From: Clostridia bacterium
GTDB taxonomy: Bacteria; Bacillota; Clostridia; Oscillospirales; Acutalibacteraceae
Assembly: GCA_017435665.1 (NCBI GenBank)
Contig: JAFSEP010000041.1
Span: forward strand, 53,995 to 117,994
Reading direction: 5' to 3'
DNA: 64,000 nucleotides
Part shown: positions 1 through 9,172 of the stretch, in pieces
Numbering within the stretch: the first letter of the stretch is position 1
How the letters are laid out: each line of letters begins with the position of its first letter
Translations under genes and position numbers: made by a program
Notes under the pieces: generated by a model
The model's input: the letters and a program-made list of their open reading frames with translations, nothing else
What the model was told of the DNA's origin: nothing
Database searches by the model: none

Positions 1-3000
1 TTTACTGTTGCCGTAAGTGTTACAGAGGTCTTTTCACCCATGGTAAGTGAATAGGAGCTTCTGTTTATTGAAATTGAAGTTACGGGACGGACAACCGATA
101 CCGTGCATACTGCAACGTATCCGCCCTCCTGAGATGTGGCTGTTATAACTGCAGTACCCGTAGCTATTGCAGTAACCTTACCGTTGGAGTCAACGGTTGC
201 AACACCTGAATTTGAGCTTCTCCATGTAACCTTCTTGTTTGTTGCGTAATAGGGGTCATATGTGGGTGTTACAATCTTACTTCTTCCTATGGCAAGTGTC
301 ATTGAGCCGGGAAGTGAAATTCCGTAAAGGTCAGCCGTAATTGTAATCGCACAGCTCTTTGCAGTTCCGTCATATGACTTTGCCGTTATTACAACAGAAC
401 CGGGCAGCTTTGCTGTGACCTTGCCCTTTGAATCAACAGTTGCTATTGAGGTGTCAGAGCTTTCCCAGACAGCCGCATCATAGGTTACGCCCTGCTTGGT
501 TGTAACCTTTGACGAAAGCTGTAAGGTCTGACCGGTCTTGAGCGTTGCCGACGTTTTGTCGATTGTCATCGAGGCTGCATCGCCGAGAACTGTCAGCTCA
601 CAGGAGGCAGAACATGTTGTTCCGTCTGTTGTATATGCTGTGATTACCGTTGATCCTACACTAAGAATGTCTATCTTTCCGTTAACAACCTTTGCAACTG
701 CTTCGTTGCTTGATTCCCAACGGAGTATCTGGTTACCTGCATCTGCAGGTAAAACGGTGGCGGTGAGCTTATAGGAGGTCTGACTGTCTCCGATATAAAC
801 CATCAATGAAGTCTTATCAAGAGCCACACTTGAAACAAGAGGATTAACCGTTATTTCAAAGGAGCCCGATACACCGCTTCCGTCTGTTGCGGAATATGTG
901 ATTGTGGTCTTGCCTGCCTTGATACCCTTTATAGCGGCGCTTGCAAGTGAAGAGCCGTTTGTGCCTGCGGAAACAACCGTTGCAATTCCTTCATCAGCTG
1001 ATTTCCATTCTATATCTCTTATCGTAGCCTTGGAGGGGCTGACGATAACACTTGCAACCGTATTATCGTTTACGGTTACGTGTGAAGGTATGCTGTAAGG
1101 TGTGAGCTTGCTTACGGGCTCAATCTTCTGAACCGTGACTCTGCAGCTTGCGGTCAGAGAGCCGTAGGTTACGGTAACCTTCTGACCTACACCGTCTGTA
1201 ACCGGAGTTATAACGCCGGTCTGACTTACGGTAAATATGTTTTCGTTAGAGCTGCTCCATACGGGAACAACCGAATCGTCCTCAACAACGGGCTTTGTTG
1301 AATCAACACCTGTTGCTATTATTTCAAGCTGCTCTGTACGGTTCATAAAGAGCACCAGCATAGACTTACTCAGTTCAATGCTTGCCACAGGATTGAGTAT
1401 CTTTATTTTGCAGGTTGCCGAATAATCACCTGAGGTTGCCGTTACCGTAACATAAGGATCTGCCGCATTTTCACAGCCGCCCAGAACCGTTGCCTTACCG
1501 TAGGCTACACCGTTTTCGTCTGTTGCGTTTTCAATTGTCAGCACATTGCTGTCACTTGTTGTCCAGACAACCTTATCATAGCCCTCAATATCATAATAAA
1601 TTGCAAAGGGTTCATTGCCCACGCTCCACTTTTCGGGATATTCGGTTATCTCTATGGAGGAGGTTCTGACCTTGAGGTTTTCTATTGCCTCAAGAAGCTG
1701 ACGGGCAAGGTCATCTATTTCAGCCTTCTGGGATCTGTACCATTTCTTTTCCCCGTCTTCTCCGTTCACTTCCTCAAGAAGTCCGTAAACTGCTGCTGCA
1801 CTTTCCTCCGTAAAGGTGGATAAGGGCGGAAGCTCATAATAGGCTGCCTCTGCTTTATTCCATTCCTCCCAGAACTCTTCATCCTCTCTCGGTGCATATT
1901 CTGCATCAATAAGAGCAAGTCTGTATCTGTCAATATTGTTTTTCCAAAGCTCAACCTTGTTGCAGTTTTCAAGGGAATCGGGAAGGTCCCATTCAATGCT
2001 TTCAACAGCCTCGTTGAGTCTGTCTATTGCATCCTGGGAATACTTGTTGCTGTCCTCATAATCAGAGGGAATATATCCGATAGCTGTTTCTAATCTGTTA
2101 TAATAAGAGGTTATCGTATCTCTGACTATAACCTCGCACTGAGCTTTTTCACCCGTTACCGTATCTGTTGCATAAATATAGCATATGCCGTTCTTCTTTG
2201 CCGTTACAACACCGTTTTCAACACTTGCTATGCTCGTGTTTGACGTGCTCCAGCTTATGAGAGACTCCGGAGCCTCCTCAGTTCCCTCTGCATCGGTAAA
2301 CATAGCAGTAAGTGCGGCTGTTTTGACACCGTATGAATCAAGATTGAGTGTAACAAAGGCGGGAACAATGCTTACGTCTCTGTCGGGAACAACCTTGATA
2401 GCAAGAGTTCCCGAAATATCCGAGCCGTCTGTTGTTCTGTATGTGATAATTGCGAGACCCTCGCTGACACCGGTAATCTCGCCAAAGGCATAGTTACCGT
2501 CGGTGCCTGTGCTCTTTACCGTTGCAATATCCTTATCTGAGGACGTCCATTCAAGCTCAGGGAAGCTTACGTTTGTGGGAAGCACCTCAATTATAGCCTG
2601 AACCTTATATCCTGCCGTAACCTTCTGCGGGCAGGTGCTTGTGCCGAAATATTCAGCATTGACTACTCTGTTTACGGTAACTGTGCAGAAATCCGAGCCC
2701 ACACCGTCAATCATAAAGTATATTACGCTCTGACCTATCTGTGCCACGTTTGTGACTATACCGTTTTCAACGATGGCGACTGCTTTATCGCTTGAGGTCC
2801 ATTCTGCTGTGAAGGGAGCTGTAACGGGGGCATTTTCGTCAACACCCGTAAGCTCCATATTCTGATTAAGATCAAGAGGTACACCTACAAAAAGAACCTT
2901 CGTTGATTCCTTCATCTTAGCTGATTTCACCGGATTGAGTATACCTACCTTGCAGGAAACACTTACACCGTTTGCCGATGTTGCGGTGAAGGTTACCGTG

Positions 3001-5291
3001 GGATCCTCTGCGTTACGGCTTGCACGGTGAATTGTTACCTGACCGTTATTATCGATGGTTGCTGTTTCCTCATCATCCGATGACCATGTTATTTCGTCAT
3101 AACCGTCAGAATCACATGAAAGGGTAAAGCCGCCTTCTGTAAACAGTACGCTTTCGGGAGCATCTGTTATTTCAATTCTTGTTGTGTGAGGCTTCAGCTG
3201 TGAAAAAGCCTGAGTAAAATCATCAGCAAGCTTATCAAGAGCATTTTTATCGGTCTTGAGCCAGATTTTGTTTCCGTCCTCGCCGTAAACTGTTTCGGCG
3301 ATAGCCTCAAGAGCAGCTATGCCGTCCTCAAAGTATGCATCCTTGTTTACGGGCATAAGTGCATATGCCTGATTCCACTTGCCCCAGAACTCCTCATCAG
3401 AGGGAGAAGCGATTTCAGCTTTTCTGAGCTGTTCTATTGCATTTTCAAGACTTGCGGTGAGGTTTGCTATTGCCGTACAGTTTTCAGCTGTATCCTCAAG
3501 CTCGTCACTATATCTGCCAAGCACGGTATCAACTGCCTGAGCAACTGACGGAAGATATCTTGTTGCATCTTTATAATCGGCAGGAATGGTTGCTCTGACT
3601 GCTTCAAAATCAGCATAGAATTTGTTTATGCTGTATCTTACAACCACCTTGCAGGTTGCTGTCTTTCCGGTAAGGGAATCTGTTGCATAGATGTCGCACG
3701 TGCCGTTTGAAACTGCAACCACGTTACCCTCGCCGTCAACTGTTGCTACGGAAGAATTACCGCTTTCCCATGTAATGTCAGACTCACCGTCAAATTCCAC
3801 TGTTTCACCGTTATCGTTAAGATAAAGCAGCGTCAGCTTCTTCTCATTTACACCGTATTCGTCTGTATTGATGACTACCTTTTCGTCAAGGAACTTAATT
3901 CCGCTGTATGGTATAACCTCAATTTCAAAGGCGCCTGAAATGTCTGAGCCGTCTGTTGTTCTGTATGTGATCGTGGCTTTACCCACACCCACACCGGTAA
4001 TTTTTGCAGAAATAACATTATCCTCTGCACCTGAGAACTCAACCCTTGCTATATCGTCACGTGATGATGTCCATTCGATTGATTTATAGGTTGCATCTGC
4101 GGGGAACACCTTAACACTTGCAATAACATCAAAATCAACTGTTACTCTTGAAGGCTGTTTATCTGCTTCAACGCTTGTAATAAGCGTGGGGTCTGTTACC
4201 TTGAGAATATAGCTTGCATATATTCCGTCACTGTATCTGACCGTGATTTTTGTTTCACCCTCTTTAAGGGCCTTTACTTTACCGTTTTCAACAACTGCAA
4301 CAGTATCATCCTCTGATGTCCATTCAAGAACGTAGTCATGGGTTATGGGAGCATTTGCGTCCTTGCCCGAAACAATTGCCTCGGGGCCGCCTGTCTCACC
4401 CGTGAAGATGCTGTATTCACTTTTATCAAATTCAATTTTTTCTATGGGATTGTTTACTTTTATTGTGCAGCTGTCAGCAAACCCGTAAGAGCTTACTGTG
4501 ATTGTAACGTAATTATTCTCAGCATCGCTGCAGCCGCCTATAACCGTTGCTTTACCGTCCTTATCTACGGTAACTGCATCTTCATCACTTGACTGCCACA
4601 CGACCTCATCGTAGCCCGTAACCTCAAAGGAAATGCTGAAGCTGTCACCTACGGTTACCTCCTCAGGATAATCAGTGATTTCGATTGCCGTTGTATGCTT
4701 TCTGAGTCCCTCTGTTGCTGAAAGAACATCCTCAGTCCACTTTTCAACCTTTTCGCAGCTTTCTTTTGTATCTTCAAGGCCGTATTCTATTGCATCAATA
4801 CAGCTTTTAAGTGCCTCAACCGTATTTTCAAGATATATGCCCGATGTTTCATAATTTTCGGGTACGGCATCAAGAGCTGACTGCAATCTTATGTAGTAGC
4901 TTTCAACGGTATCTCTTACGGTTACACTGCACTGAGCAGAAATTTCCGTTTCAGTAAGTCCCATCCACACAGTTGCAGTTACAGTACACTCACCGTTGGC
5001 AACGGCAACTATTTCACCCTTACTGTCAACCTTTATTACAGACGAGTTACTGCTTTCACTCCAGAAAATAGCAGCATCGTCAGGAACATCAACAGAATTT
5101 CCGTCTGCGTCAACGTAAGTCACGGTCAGCGTGTGCTTACCCTTACCACCACTATCCGTATTCAGCGTCACCTCACTGTCCGACAGAACTATGCCTGCAA
5201 AGCCATAGTCAGCGGCAAAAACAGGAAATGCCACCTGAAATACTGAAAAAATCATAATCAAAGACAGAAATAATGCAACTGTTCTTTTCAT
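1..5291 (-). CDS. Giant secreted BIG2 (bacterial Ig-like) repeat protein, C-terminus beyond the window
   Basis: The frame stays open from ATG at 5291 (AAAGGAGTG ribosome site just upstream) to the window edge, giving at least 1763 residues. Residues 1-26 are a signal peptide (MKRTV, hydrophobic core, VFA cleavage). The rest is mostly tandem BIG2-type domains marked by recurring W(T/S)SSD-x-xIA(T/K)V and G(T/K)xxITxxxxDG motifs. Three predicted helical spacer segments, starting near residues 122, 549 and 1054 with R(D/Y)(T/S)I/VxxYYxxLxxA-like motifs, divide the protein into super-modules; the second and third are longer and contain EEFWxxWN. No cell-wall anchor is visible because the C-terminus is missing. 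Likely a cell-surface adhesin or stalk protein; the ligand is unknown. All plus-strand ORFs here are shadows. Confidence 0.9.
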   Translation of the reverse strand, partial: MKRTVALFLSLIMIFSVFQVAFPVFAADYGFAGIVLSDSEVTLNTDSGGKGKHTLTVTYVDADGNSVDVPDDAAIFWSESSNSSVIKVDSKGEIVAVANGECTVTATVWMGLTETEISAQCSVTVRDTVESYYIRLQSALDAVPENYETSGIYLENTVEALKSCIDAIEYGLEDTKESCEKVEKWTEDVLSATEGLRKHTTAIEITDYPEEVTVGDSFSISFEVTGYDEVVWQSSDEDAVTVDKDGKATVIGGCSDAENNYVTITVSSYGFADSCTIKVNNPIEKIEFDKSEYSIFTGETGGPEAIVSGKDANAPITHDYVLEWTSEDDTVAVVENGKVKALKEGETKITVRYSDGIYASYILKVTDPTLITSVEADKQPSRVTVDFDVIASVKVFPADATYKSIEWTSSRDDIARVEFSGAEDNVISAKITGVGVGKATITYRTTDGSDISGAFEIEVIPYSGIKFLDEKVVINTDEYGVNEKKLTLLYLNDNGETVEFDGESDITWESGNSSVATVDGEGNVVAVSNGTCDIYATDSLTGKTATCKVVVRYSINKFYADFEAVRATIPADYKDATRYLPSVAQAVDTVLGRYSDELEDTAENCTAIANLTASLENAIEQLRKAEIASPSDEEFWGKWNQAYALMPVNKDAYFEDGIAALEAIAETVYGEDGNKIWLKTDKNALDKLADDFTQAFSQLKPHTTRIEITDAPESVLFTEGGFTLSCDSDGYDEITWSSDDEETATIDNNGQVTIHRASRNAEDPTVTFTATSANGVSVSCKVGILNPVKSAKMKESTKVLFVGVPLDLNQNMELTGVDENAPVTAPFTAEWTSSDKAVAIVENGIVTNVAQIGQSVIYFMIDGVGSDFCTVTVNRVVNAEYFGTSTCPQKVTAGYKVQAIIEVLPTNVSFPELEWTSSDKDIATVKSTGTDGNYAFGEITGVSEGLAIITYRTTDGSDISGTLAIKVVPDRDVSIVPAFVTLNLDSYGVKTAALTAMFTDAEGTEEAPESLISWSTSNTSIASVENGVVTAKKNGICYIYATDTVTGEKAQCEVIVRDTITSYYNRLETAIGYIPSDYEDSNKYSQDAIDRLNEAVESIEWDLPDSLENCNKVELWKNNIDRYRLALIDAEYAPREDEEFWEEWNKAEAAYYELPPLSTFTEESAAAVYGLLEEVNGEDGEKKWYRSQKAEIDDLARQLLEAIENLKVRTSSIEITEYPEKWSVGNEPFAIYYDIEGYDKVVWTTSDSNVLTIENATDENGVAYGKATVLGGCENAADPYVTVTATSGDYSATCKIKILNPVASIELSKSMLVLFMNRTEQLEIIATGVDSTKPVVEDDSVVPVWSSSNENIFTVSQTGVITPVTDGVGQKVTVTYGSLTASCRVTVQKIEPVSKLTPYSIPSHVTVNDNTVASVIVSPSKATIRDIEWKSADEGIATVVSAGTNGSSLASAAIKGIKAGKTTITYSATDGSGVSGSFEITVNPLVSSVALDKTSLMVYIGDSQTSYKLTATVLPADAGNQILRWESSNEAVAKVVNGKIDILSVGSTVITAYTTDGTTCSASCELTVLGDAASMTIDKTSATLKTGQTLQLSSKVTTKQGVTYDAAVWESSDTSIATVDSKGKVTAKLPGSVVITAKSYDGTAKSCAITITADLYGISLPGSMTLAIGRSKIVTPTYDPYYATNKKVTWRSSNSGVATVDSNGKVTAIATGTAVITATSQEGGYVAVCTVSVVRPVTSISINRSSYSLTMGEKTSVTLTATV

Positions 5292-5529
5292 TTGAAATTT
5301 CACTCCTTTTTTTCTGAGAAGATATTTATATCCGATTAAAAAAACAAAAATTTCGGTTATAACAATACGCATACAATTATACTTCAAACTCAATGATAAA
5401 TCAATTAAATAAAGTTTAATTAATAATAAATTAACAGCCTAGTTGTGACGGAAATTTGACAAACGTATTGACATAAAAATAAAAATGGGTTTTAATTGAA
5501 ACACAGAGAAAAATCGGAGGTAGAAATAT

Positions 5530-6288
5530 ATGAAAAAAATGATTTCCTGGAACGTAAACGGAATAAGAGCCTGCGTGCAGAAGGGTTTTGTTGATGCCTT
5601 CAGAAGCCTTGATGCAGACATCTTCTGTCTGCAGGAAACCAAGCTTCAGGCAGGACAGATAGAGCTCGAGCTTGAGGGCTATCATCAATATTGGAACTAC
5701 GCCGAAAAAAAGGGCTATTCAGGCACAGCAATTTTCACCAAGGAAGAGCCAATAAGCGTTTTCTACGGTCTTGACATACCCCGACACGATACAGAGGGCA
5801 GACTGATCACCCTTGAATTTGAGAAATTCTATTTCATCACCTGCTATACTCCCAATGCTCAGGACGGTCTGAAAAGACTTGATTACAGAATGGATTGGGA
5901 GGACAGCTTCAGAGAATACCTTGTATCCCTCAATAAAAATAAGCCTGTTATCTTCTGCGGCGACCTAAATGTTGCCCATAACGAAATCGACCTTAAAAAT
6001 CCGAAATCAAACAGAGGAAATGCAGGCTTCTCCGATGAGGAAAGAGGAAAGTTTTCTCTGCTTCTTGAAAGCGGTTTCACAGATTCCTTCAGATATCTTT
6101 ATCCCGACAGAGAAGGTGCCTATTCCTGGTGGAGCTACCGCTTCAACGCAAGAGCCAACAACGCAGGCTGGCGTATTGACTATTTCTGCGTTTCAGACAG
6201 CATTAAAGATAAAATAAAAGAGGCAAAAATCCACACCGATATCTTCGGCTCGGACCATTGCCCCGTTGAATTGGAAATTGACATATAA
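5530..6288 (+). CDS. xth: Exodeoxyribonuclease III (AP endonuclease)
   Basis: 252 residues of the exonuclease III/AP endonuclease fold (endonuclease/exonuclease/phosphatase superfamily), acting in base-excision repair on abasic sites. Visible motifs: WNVNGIRAC (7-15), LQETK (34-38, metal-binding Glu36), GYSGTAIF (62-69), CGDLNVAH mid-protein and GSDHCPV near the C-terminus (catalytic Asp-His). Length is typical of the ExoA/XthA type. The start is set by CGGAGGT 8-10 bases upstream. Monocistronic, ending at a hairpin shared with the convergent gene. Confidence 0.95.
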   Translation: MKKMISWNVNGIRACVQKGFVDAFRSLDADIFCLQETKLQAGQIELELEGYHQYWNYAEKKGYSGTAIFTKEEPISVFYGLDIPRHDTEGRLITLEFEKFYFITCYTPNAQDGLKRLDYRMDWEDSFREYLVSLNKNKPVIFCGDLNVAHNEIDLKNPKSNRGNAGFSDEERGKFSLLLESGFTDSFRYLYPDREGAYSWWSYRFNARANNAGWRIDYFCVSDSIKDKIKEAKIHTDIFGSDHCPVELEIDI

Positions 6289-6295
6289 AAACTCA

Positions 6296-6323
6296 GGGCG
6301 ATACTTCATCCGAAGTATCGCCC
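6296..6323. terminator. Intrinsic terminator between convergent genes
   Basis: Perfect 12-bp stem (GGGCGATACTTC) with a 4-base loop. The T-run lies on the minus-strand exit side (TTTTTA after the stem), so it best serves the 6331-6714 gene, and may also stop xth transcripts. Confidence 0.8.
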
Positions 6324-6330
6324 CGTAATA

Positions 6331-6714
6331 TTATTCTGTTGCTTCTGCTTCCTGAGCAGCTTCTTCCGTTGTTTCGTCAAGAATGGGGAGATCATCCATT
6401 TCGATTTTCTCACCGTCAAACTTCATCTTGCCGAAAATGGGTACCTTGAAATAGCCCTCAGCCTTATCCTCACCAAAGGTAATCGAAACCTGAATTTTCA
6501 TACCCTTGAGCTGTTCGTGAGCGATGTCGGCTGTCACCGTGTCGCCGTCAATTTTAAGCATATCTCTCATTTCCTGAGGAAACGGTCTGAGTCCTTTTGG
6601 GGTTACTGCAAAGAAATCGTATGTACCGTCTTCGTTTGCGTGTATCTGAGCTGTAAGGTCCTGCTGCATAAAGGGGTTGTTAACGTGTAATACCCATCTG
6701 CTTGTTTCTAACAT
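6331..6714 (-). CDS. Hypothetical cytoplasmic protein, 127 aa
   Basis: No family recognised. The protein is soluble, with no signal peptide or membrane segment, opens MLETSRWVLHVNN, is predicted mainly beta-strand in its first 100 residues, and ends in a very acidic tail (DETTEEAAQEAEATE). AAAGGAGA sits 7 bases before the ATG. It stands alone, convergent with xth and divergent from rsmE. The alternating hydrophobic pattern suggests a small beta-sandwich or lipocalin-like fold, but this is only inference. Confidence 0.75.
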   Translation of the reverse strand: MLETSRWVLHVNNPFMQQDLTAQIHANEDGTYDFFAVTPKGLRPFPQEMRDMLKIDGDTVTADIAHEQLKGMKIQVSITFGEDKAEGYFKVPIFGKMKFDGEKIEMDDLPILDETTEEAAQEAEATE

Positions 6715-6816
6715 ATTTCTGTCTCCTTTAAAGTTATTTACTATGTAAATATATCACTTCAAGGGGATAAAGTCAATATTTAGTGGCATATCCGACAAAA
6801 AGAACTTTCAGTGATA

Positions 6817-6845
6817 TTGTCTTATGGGAAATTATCTGCTATAAT
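6817..6845 (+). promoter_or_regulatory. Promoter for rsmE
   Basis: TTGTCT (-35), 17-base spacer, TATAAT (-10) with an extended TGC in front of it. Lies 32 bases before the rsmE start. Confidence 0.7.
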
Positions 6846-6877
6846 AGTAAAATAATCTATCAGAAGGAAGTGAAGCT

Positions 6878-7624
6878 ATGTATAACTTCTTTGTTGACGA
6901 CAGCAACAGACAGGGCGATTATTACTATATCTCAGGCTCTGACCATAACCACATAAGAAACGTTCTGCGCATGAAAAAGGGCGAACAGTTTCTTGTCAGT
7001 GACGGAGGTATGAGTAATCTCTGCGAAATTGAAGATATTGATGAAAGCACCGTTGTTGTCAGGATAATTGAAGAAAACTTCAAAAATGCCGAGCTTCCCG
7101 TTAAGCTGTATCTTTTCCAAGGGCTCCCGAAAAGCGACAAAATGGAGCTGATTATCCAGAAAGCAGTGGAGCTGGGGGTATATGAAATAATCCCCGTTGA
7201 AATGAAAAGATGCGTTGTGAAGCTCGATGATAAACGCAAAAAGAGTAAGCAGACACGCTGGCAGGCAATTGCCGAAAGCGCCGCAAAGCAGAGCAAACGG
7301 AACATTATTCCCAAGGTCAACGAGCCTTTAAAATATAAAGAAGCCATAAAGCTGGCTCAGGAGCTTAACCTTTTTCTTGTGCCTTATGAAAATGAAAGAG
7401 GAATGGAAGCTACAAAAGAAGCTCTCGGTCTCATAAAGAAAGATATGAGTGTGGGCATTCTCATAGGCTCTGAGGGCGGCTTTGAAAGAGAAGAAATTGC
7501 CCTTGCAGAGGAAATCGGCGGCAAAACGATTTCACTGGGCGAAAGAATTCTCCGCACGGAAACTGCCGCAATAACAGCCCTTGGTATGTGTATGCTTCAT
7601 ATCGAGCTTTTAGGTAACCGCTGA
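6878..7624 (+). CDS. rsmE: 16S rRNA m3U1498 methyltransferase RsmE
   Basis: 248 residues, SPOUT-class. It methylates N3 of U1498 in helix 44 of 16S rRNA using SAM. N-terminal PUA-like domain (1-70, includes HIRNVLRMKKG) and C-terminal knotted domain with the diagnostic GSEGGF (near 198) and LGERILRTETA (near 222). AAGGAAGTGA ribosome site. The stop codon lies within the first bases of a palindromic repeat, so the last one or two residues (NR) may come from that insertion. Followed by a second rRNA methyltransferase, a likely ribosome-maturation pair. Confidence 0.95.
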   Translation: MYNFFVDDSNRQGDYYYISGSDHNHIRNVLRMKKGEQFLVSDGGMSNLCEIEDIDESTVVVRIIEENFKNAELPVKLYLFQGLPKSDKMELIIQKAVELGVYEIIPVEMKRCVVKLDDKRKKSKQTRWQAIAESAAKQSKRNIIPKVNEPLKYKEAIKLAQELNLFLVPYENERGMEATKEALGLIKKDMSVGILIGSEGGFEREEIALAEEIGGKTISLGERILRTETAAITALGMCMLHIELLGNR

Positions 7625-7769
7625 TTAAATCGAAGTCACAATTCTCAGCGGCTACTTTCCCGTCAAAACCGCCAAAAATACTCGTTAATACACAAAGTAT
7701 TGACTGCGTTTTTTAACGGTTCTGACAAAAAACTATCCTGCTGATAATCGCAACCCGATTTAATCAGTG
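7621..7769. repeat. MITE-like imperfect palindrome, about 149 bp
   Basis: The ends are a 12-bp inverted repeat, CTGATTAAATCG at 7621 and CGATTTAATCAG ending at 7767. Further matches run inward (TCAGC, GTCAAAACCG/CGGTTCTGAC, GCAGTCAATAC-type centre), so the whole element can fold into one long hairpin. It starts inside the rsmE stop region and ends about 20 bases before the next start. No ORF. Looks like a non-autonomous palindromic element. Confidence 0.6.
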
Positions 7770-7787
7770 TTTACCCGAGGTGACGGA

Positions 7788-9140
7788 ATGAAAAATTTAC
7801 CCGAAGCATTTGCCGAAAGAATGAAAAAGCTTCTCGGTGATGAGTATCCTCTTTACCTTGCAGCTCTCGAGCAGGAGCCTGTAAAAGGCTTCCGTGTCAA
7901 CACAGATAAAATCTCTGTGGAAGATTTCAAAAAAATAAATACCCTTTCAAATGACAGAATTCCCTATGTTGAAAACGGATTTTATCTGCACACCGATAAA
8001 ATCGGAAATCATCCCTACCACCACGCAGGTATGATTTATGTTCAGGAGCCGGGCGCTATGGCACCTGCAGAATGTGTAGAAATTCAACCTGACTGGCATA
8101 TACTTGATATGTGTGCCGCACCCGGGGGAAAAAGCACACAGTTAAAGAACAAGCTTGGGAAATCAGGCGTTCTTGTCTCAAATGAGATAATTCCGTCCCG
8201 TTGTAAAATTTTGACAGGAAATATAGAGCGTCTCGGATTACGGAATGTCATCACAACCTGCTCAGACACAGGACATCTTAGCCGATTTTTTCATAAGAGC
8301 TTTAATCTTATTATGGTTGATGCCCCCTGCTCAGGTGAGGGAATGTTCAGAAAAGACGAGGAAGCTGTAAATCAATGGAGCGAGGAAAATGTCCGTCTCT
8401 GCGCCGAAAGACAGCTTGAAATTCTCAACAATGCTGTCCCGCTTCTCAAAGACGGAGGATATATAGTCTATGCTACCTGCACCTTTTCACTTGAAGAAAA
8501 CGAAATGGTTGTTGACAGCTTTCTCAGAAAACATCCTGAATTTGAGCTGAAAGAAGTCACACCCGCAGTCAGAGAAAACACCTGCGACGGAGTCTGCTTT
8601 GACGGTTGCGAATGTGAAAAAATCAGCCTTGCAAGAAGGTTTTATCCCCACAAAAGTAAGGGAGAAGGTCAGTTTATGGCAGTGCTGAAAAGCAAAATTG
8701 AACCTTCGCACAGAAAAGAAAATCCGAAAAAGTGTAAAATCAAGGAAAATCCCATTGTAACGGAATTTCTTGATTCGGTTCTCACCAATTACGATAAGGA
8801 CAACGTTATTGTAAGTGGCGACAAGGTCAATCACTTTACAGCCGGTTTCCCAATACCCGACGCATATTTTTCCTGCGGTGTTACCGTTGGCGAAATACGT
8901 AAGAACTACATCCAGCCTCATCACCAGTTTTTTATGGCTATGGGAAAGGATTTCAAACGGAAAATCAATCTTTCTCCCGATAGTGAAAATCTGAAAAAAT
9001 ACCTTCACGGTGAAGAAATCGAAGCTGATCTTCCAAACGGTTGGGCAGTAGTAACCGTCAACGGATGTACCATAGGCGGCGCAAAAGTGGTTTCGGGCAA
9101 GGCAAAAAATCATTACCCTAAGGGATTAAGAACAGTTTAA
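7788..9140 (+). CDS. RsmF-like rRNA m5C methyltransferase (NOL1/NOP2/Sun family)
   Basis: 450 residues. The Rossmann core has DMCAAPGGKSTQL (SAM site, near 105-118), VDAPCSGEGMFRKD (first catalytic Cys in PCSGEG) and YATCTFSLEENE (second, essential Cys in TC). The C-terminal ~150 residues match the RsmF/YebU-type PUA-like extension, ending VVSGKAKNHYPKGLR. It likely methylates a cytosine of 16S rRNA. ATG 7788 is chosen because GAGGTG lies 6 bases upstream; a GTG at 7767 is in frame but lies in the palindrome end. The target base cannot be told from sequence. Confidence 0.9.
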   Translation: MKNLPEAFAERMKKLLGDEYPLYLAALEQEPVKGFRVNTDKISVEDFKKINTLSNDRIPYVENGFYLHTDKIGNHPYHHAGMIYVQEPGAMAPAECVEIQPDWHILDMCAAPGGKSTQLKNKLGKSGVLVSNEIIPSRCKILTGNIERLGLRNVITTCSDTGHLSRFFHKSFNLIMVDAPCSGEGMFRKDEEAVNQWSEENVRLCAERQLEILNNAVPLLKDGGYIVYATCTFSLEENEMVVDSFLRKHPEFELKEVTPAVRENTCDGVCFDGCECEKISLARRFYPHKSKGEGQFMAVLKSKIEPSHRKENPKKCKIKENPIVTEFLDSVLTNYDKDNVIVSGDKVNHFTAGFPIPDAYFSCGVTVGEIRKNYIQPHHQFFMAMGKDFKRKINLSPDSENLKKYLHGEEIEADLPNGWAVVTVNGCTIGGAKVVSGKAKNHYPKGLRTV

Positions 9141-9172
9141 AATTTATAAATAATACAAAGGACGGAAAAATT

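Noticed and set aside
538-4592. Several plus-strand ORFs of 60-100 codons across the first 5 kb
   Set aside because: They are shadows of the continuous minus-strand BIG2 frame, have no ribosome sites and read as composition artefacts.
7621-7787. GTG start at 7767 for the RsmF-like protein
   Set aside because: It would take its first codons from the palindrome end, while ATG 7788 has a well-spaced GAGGTG.
8487-9113. 208-codon minus-strand ORF antisense to the RsmF-like gene
   Set aside because: Phe/Val-rich shadow of a well-supported coding frame.
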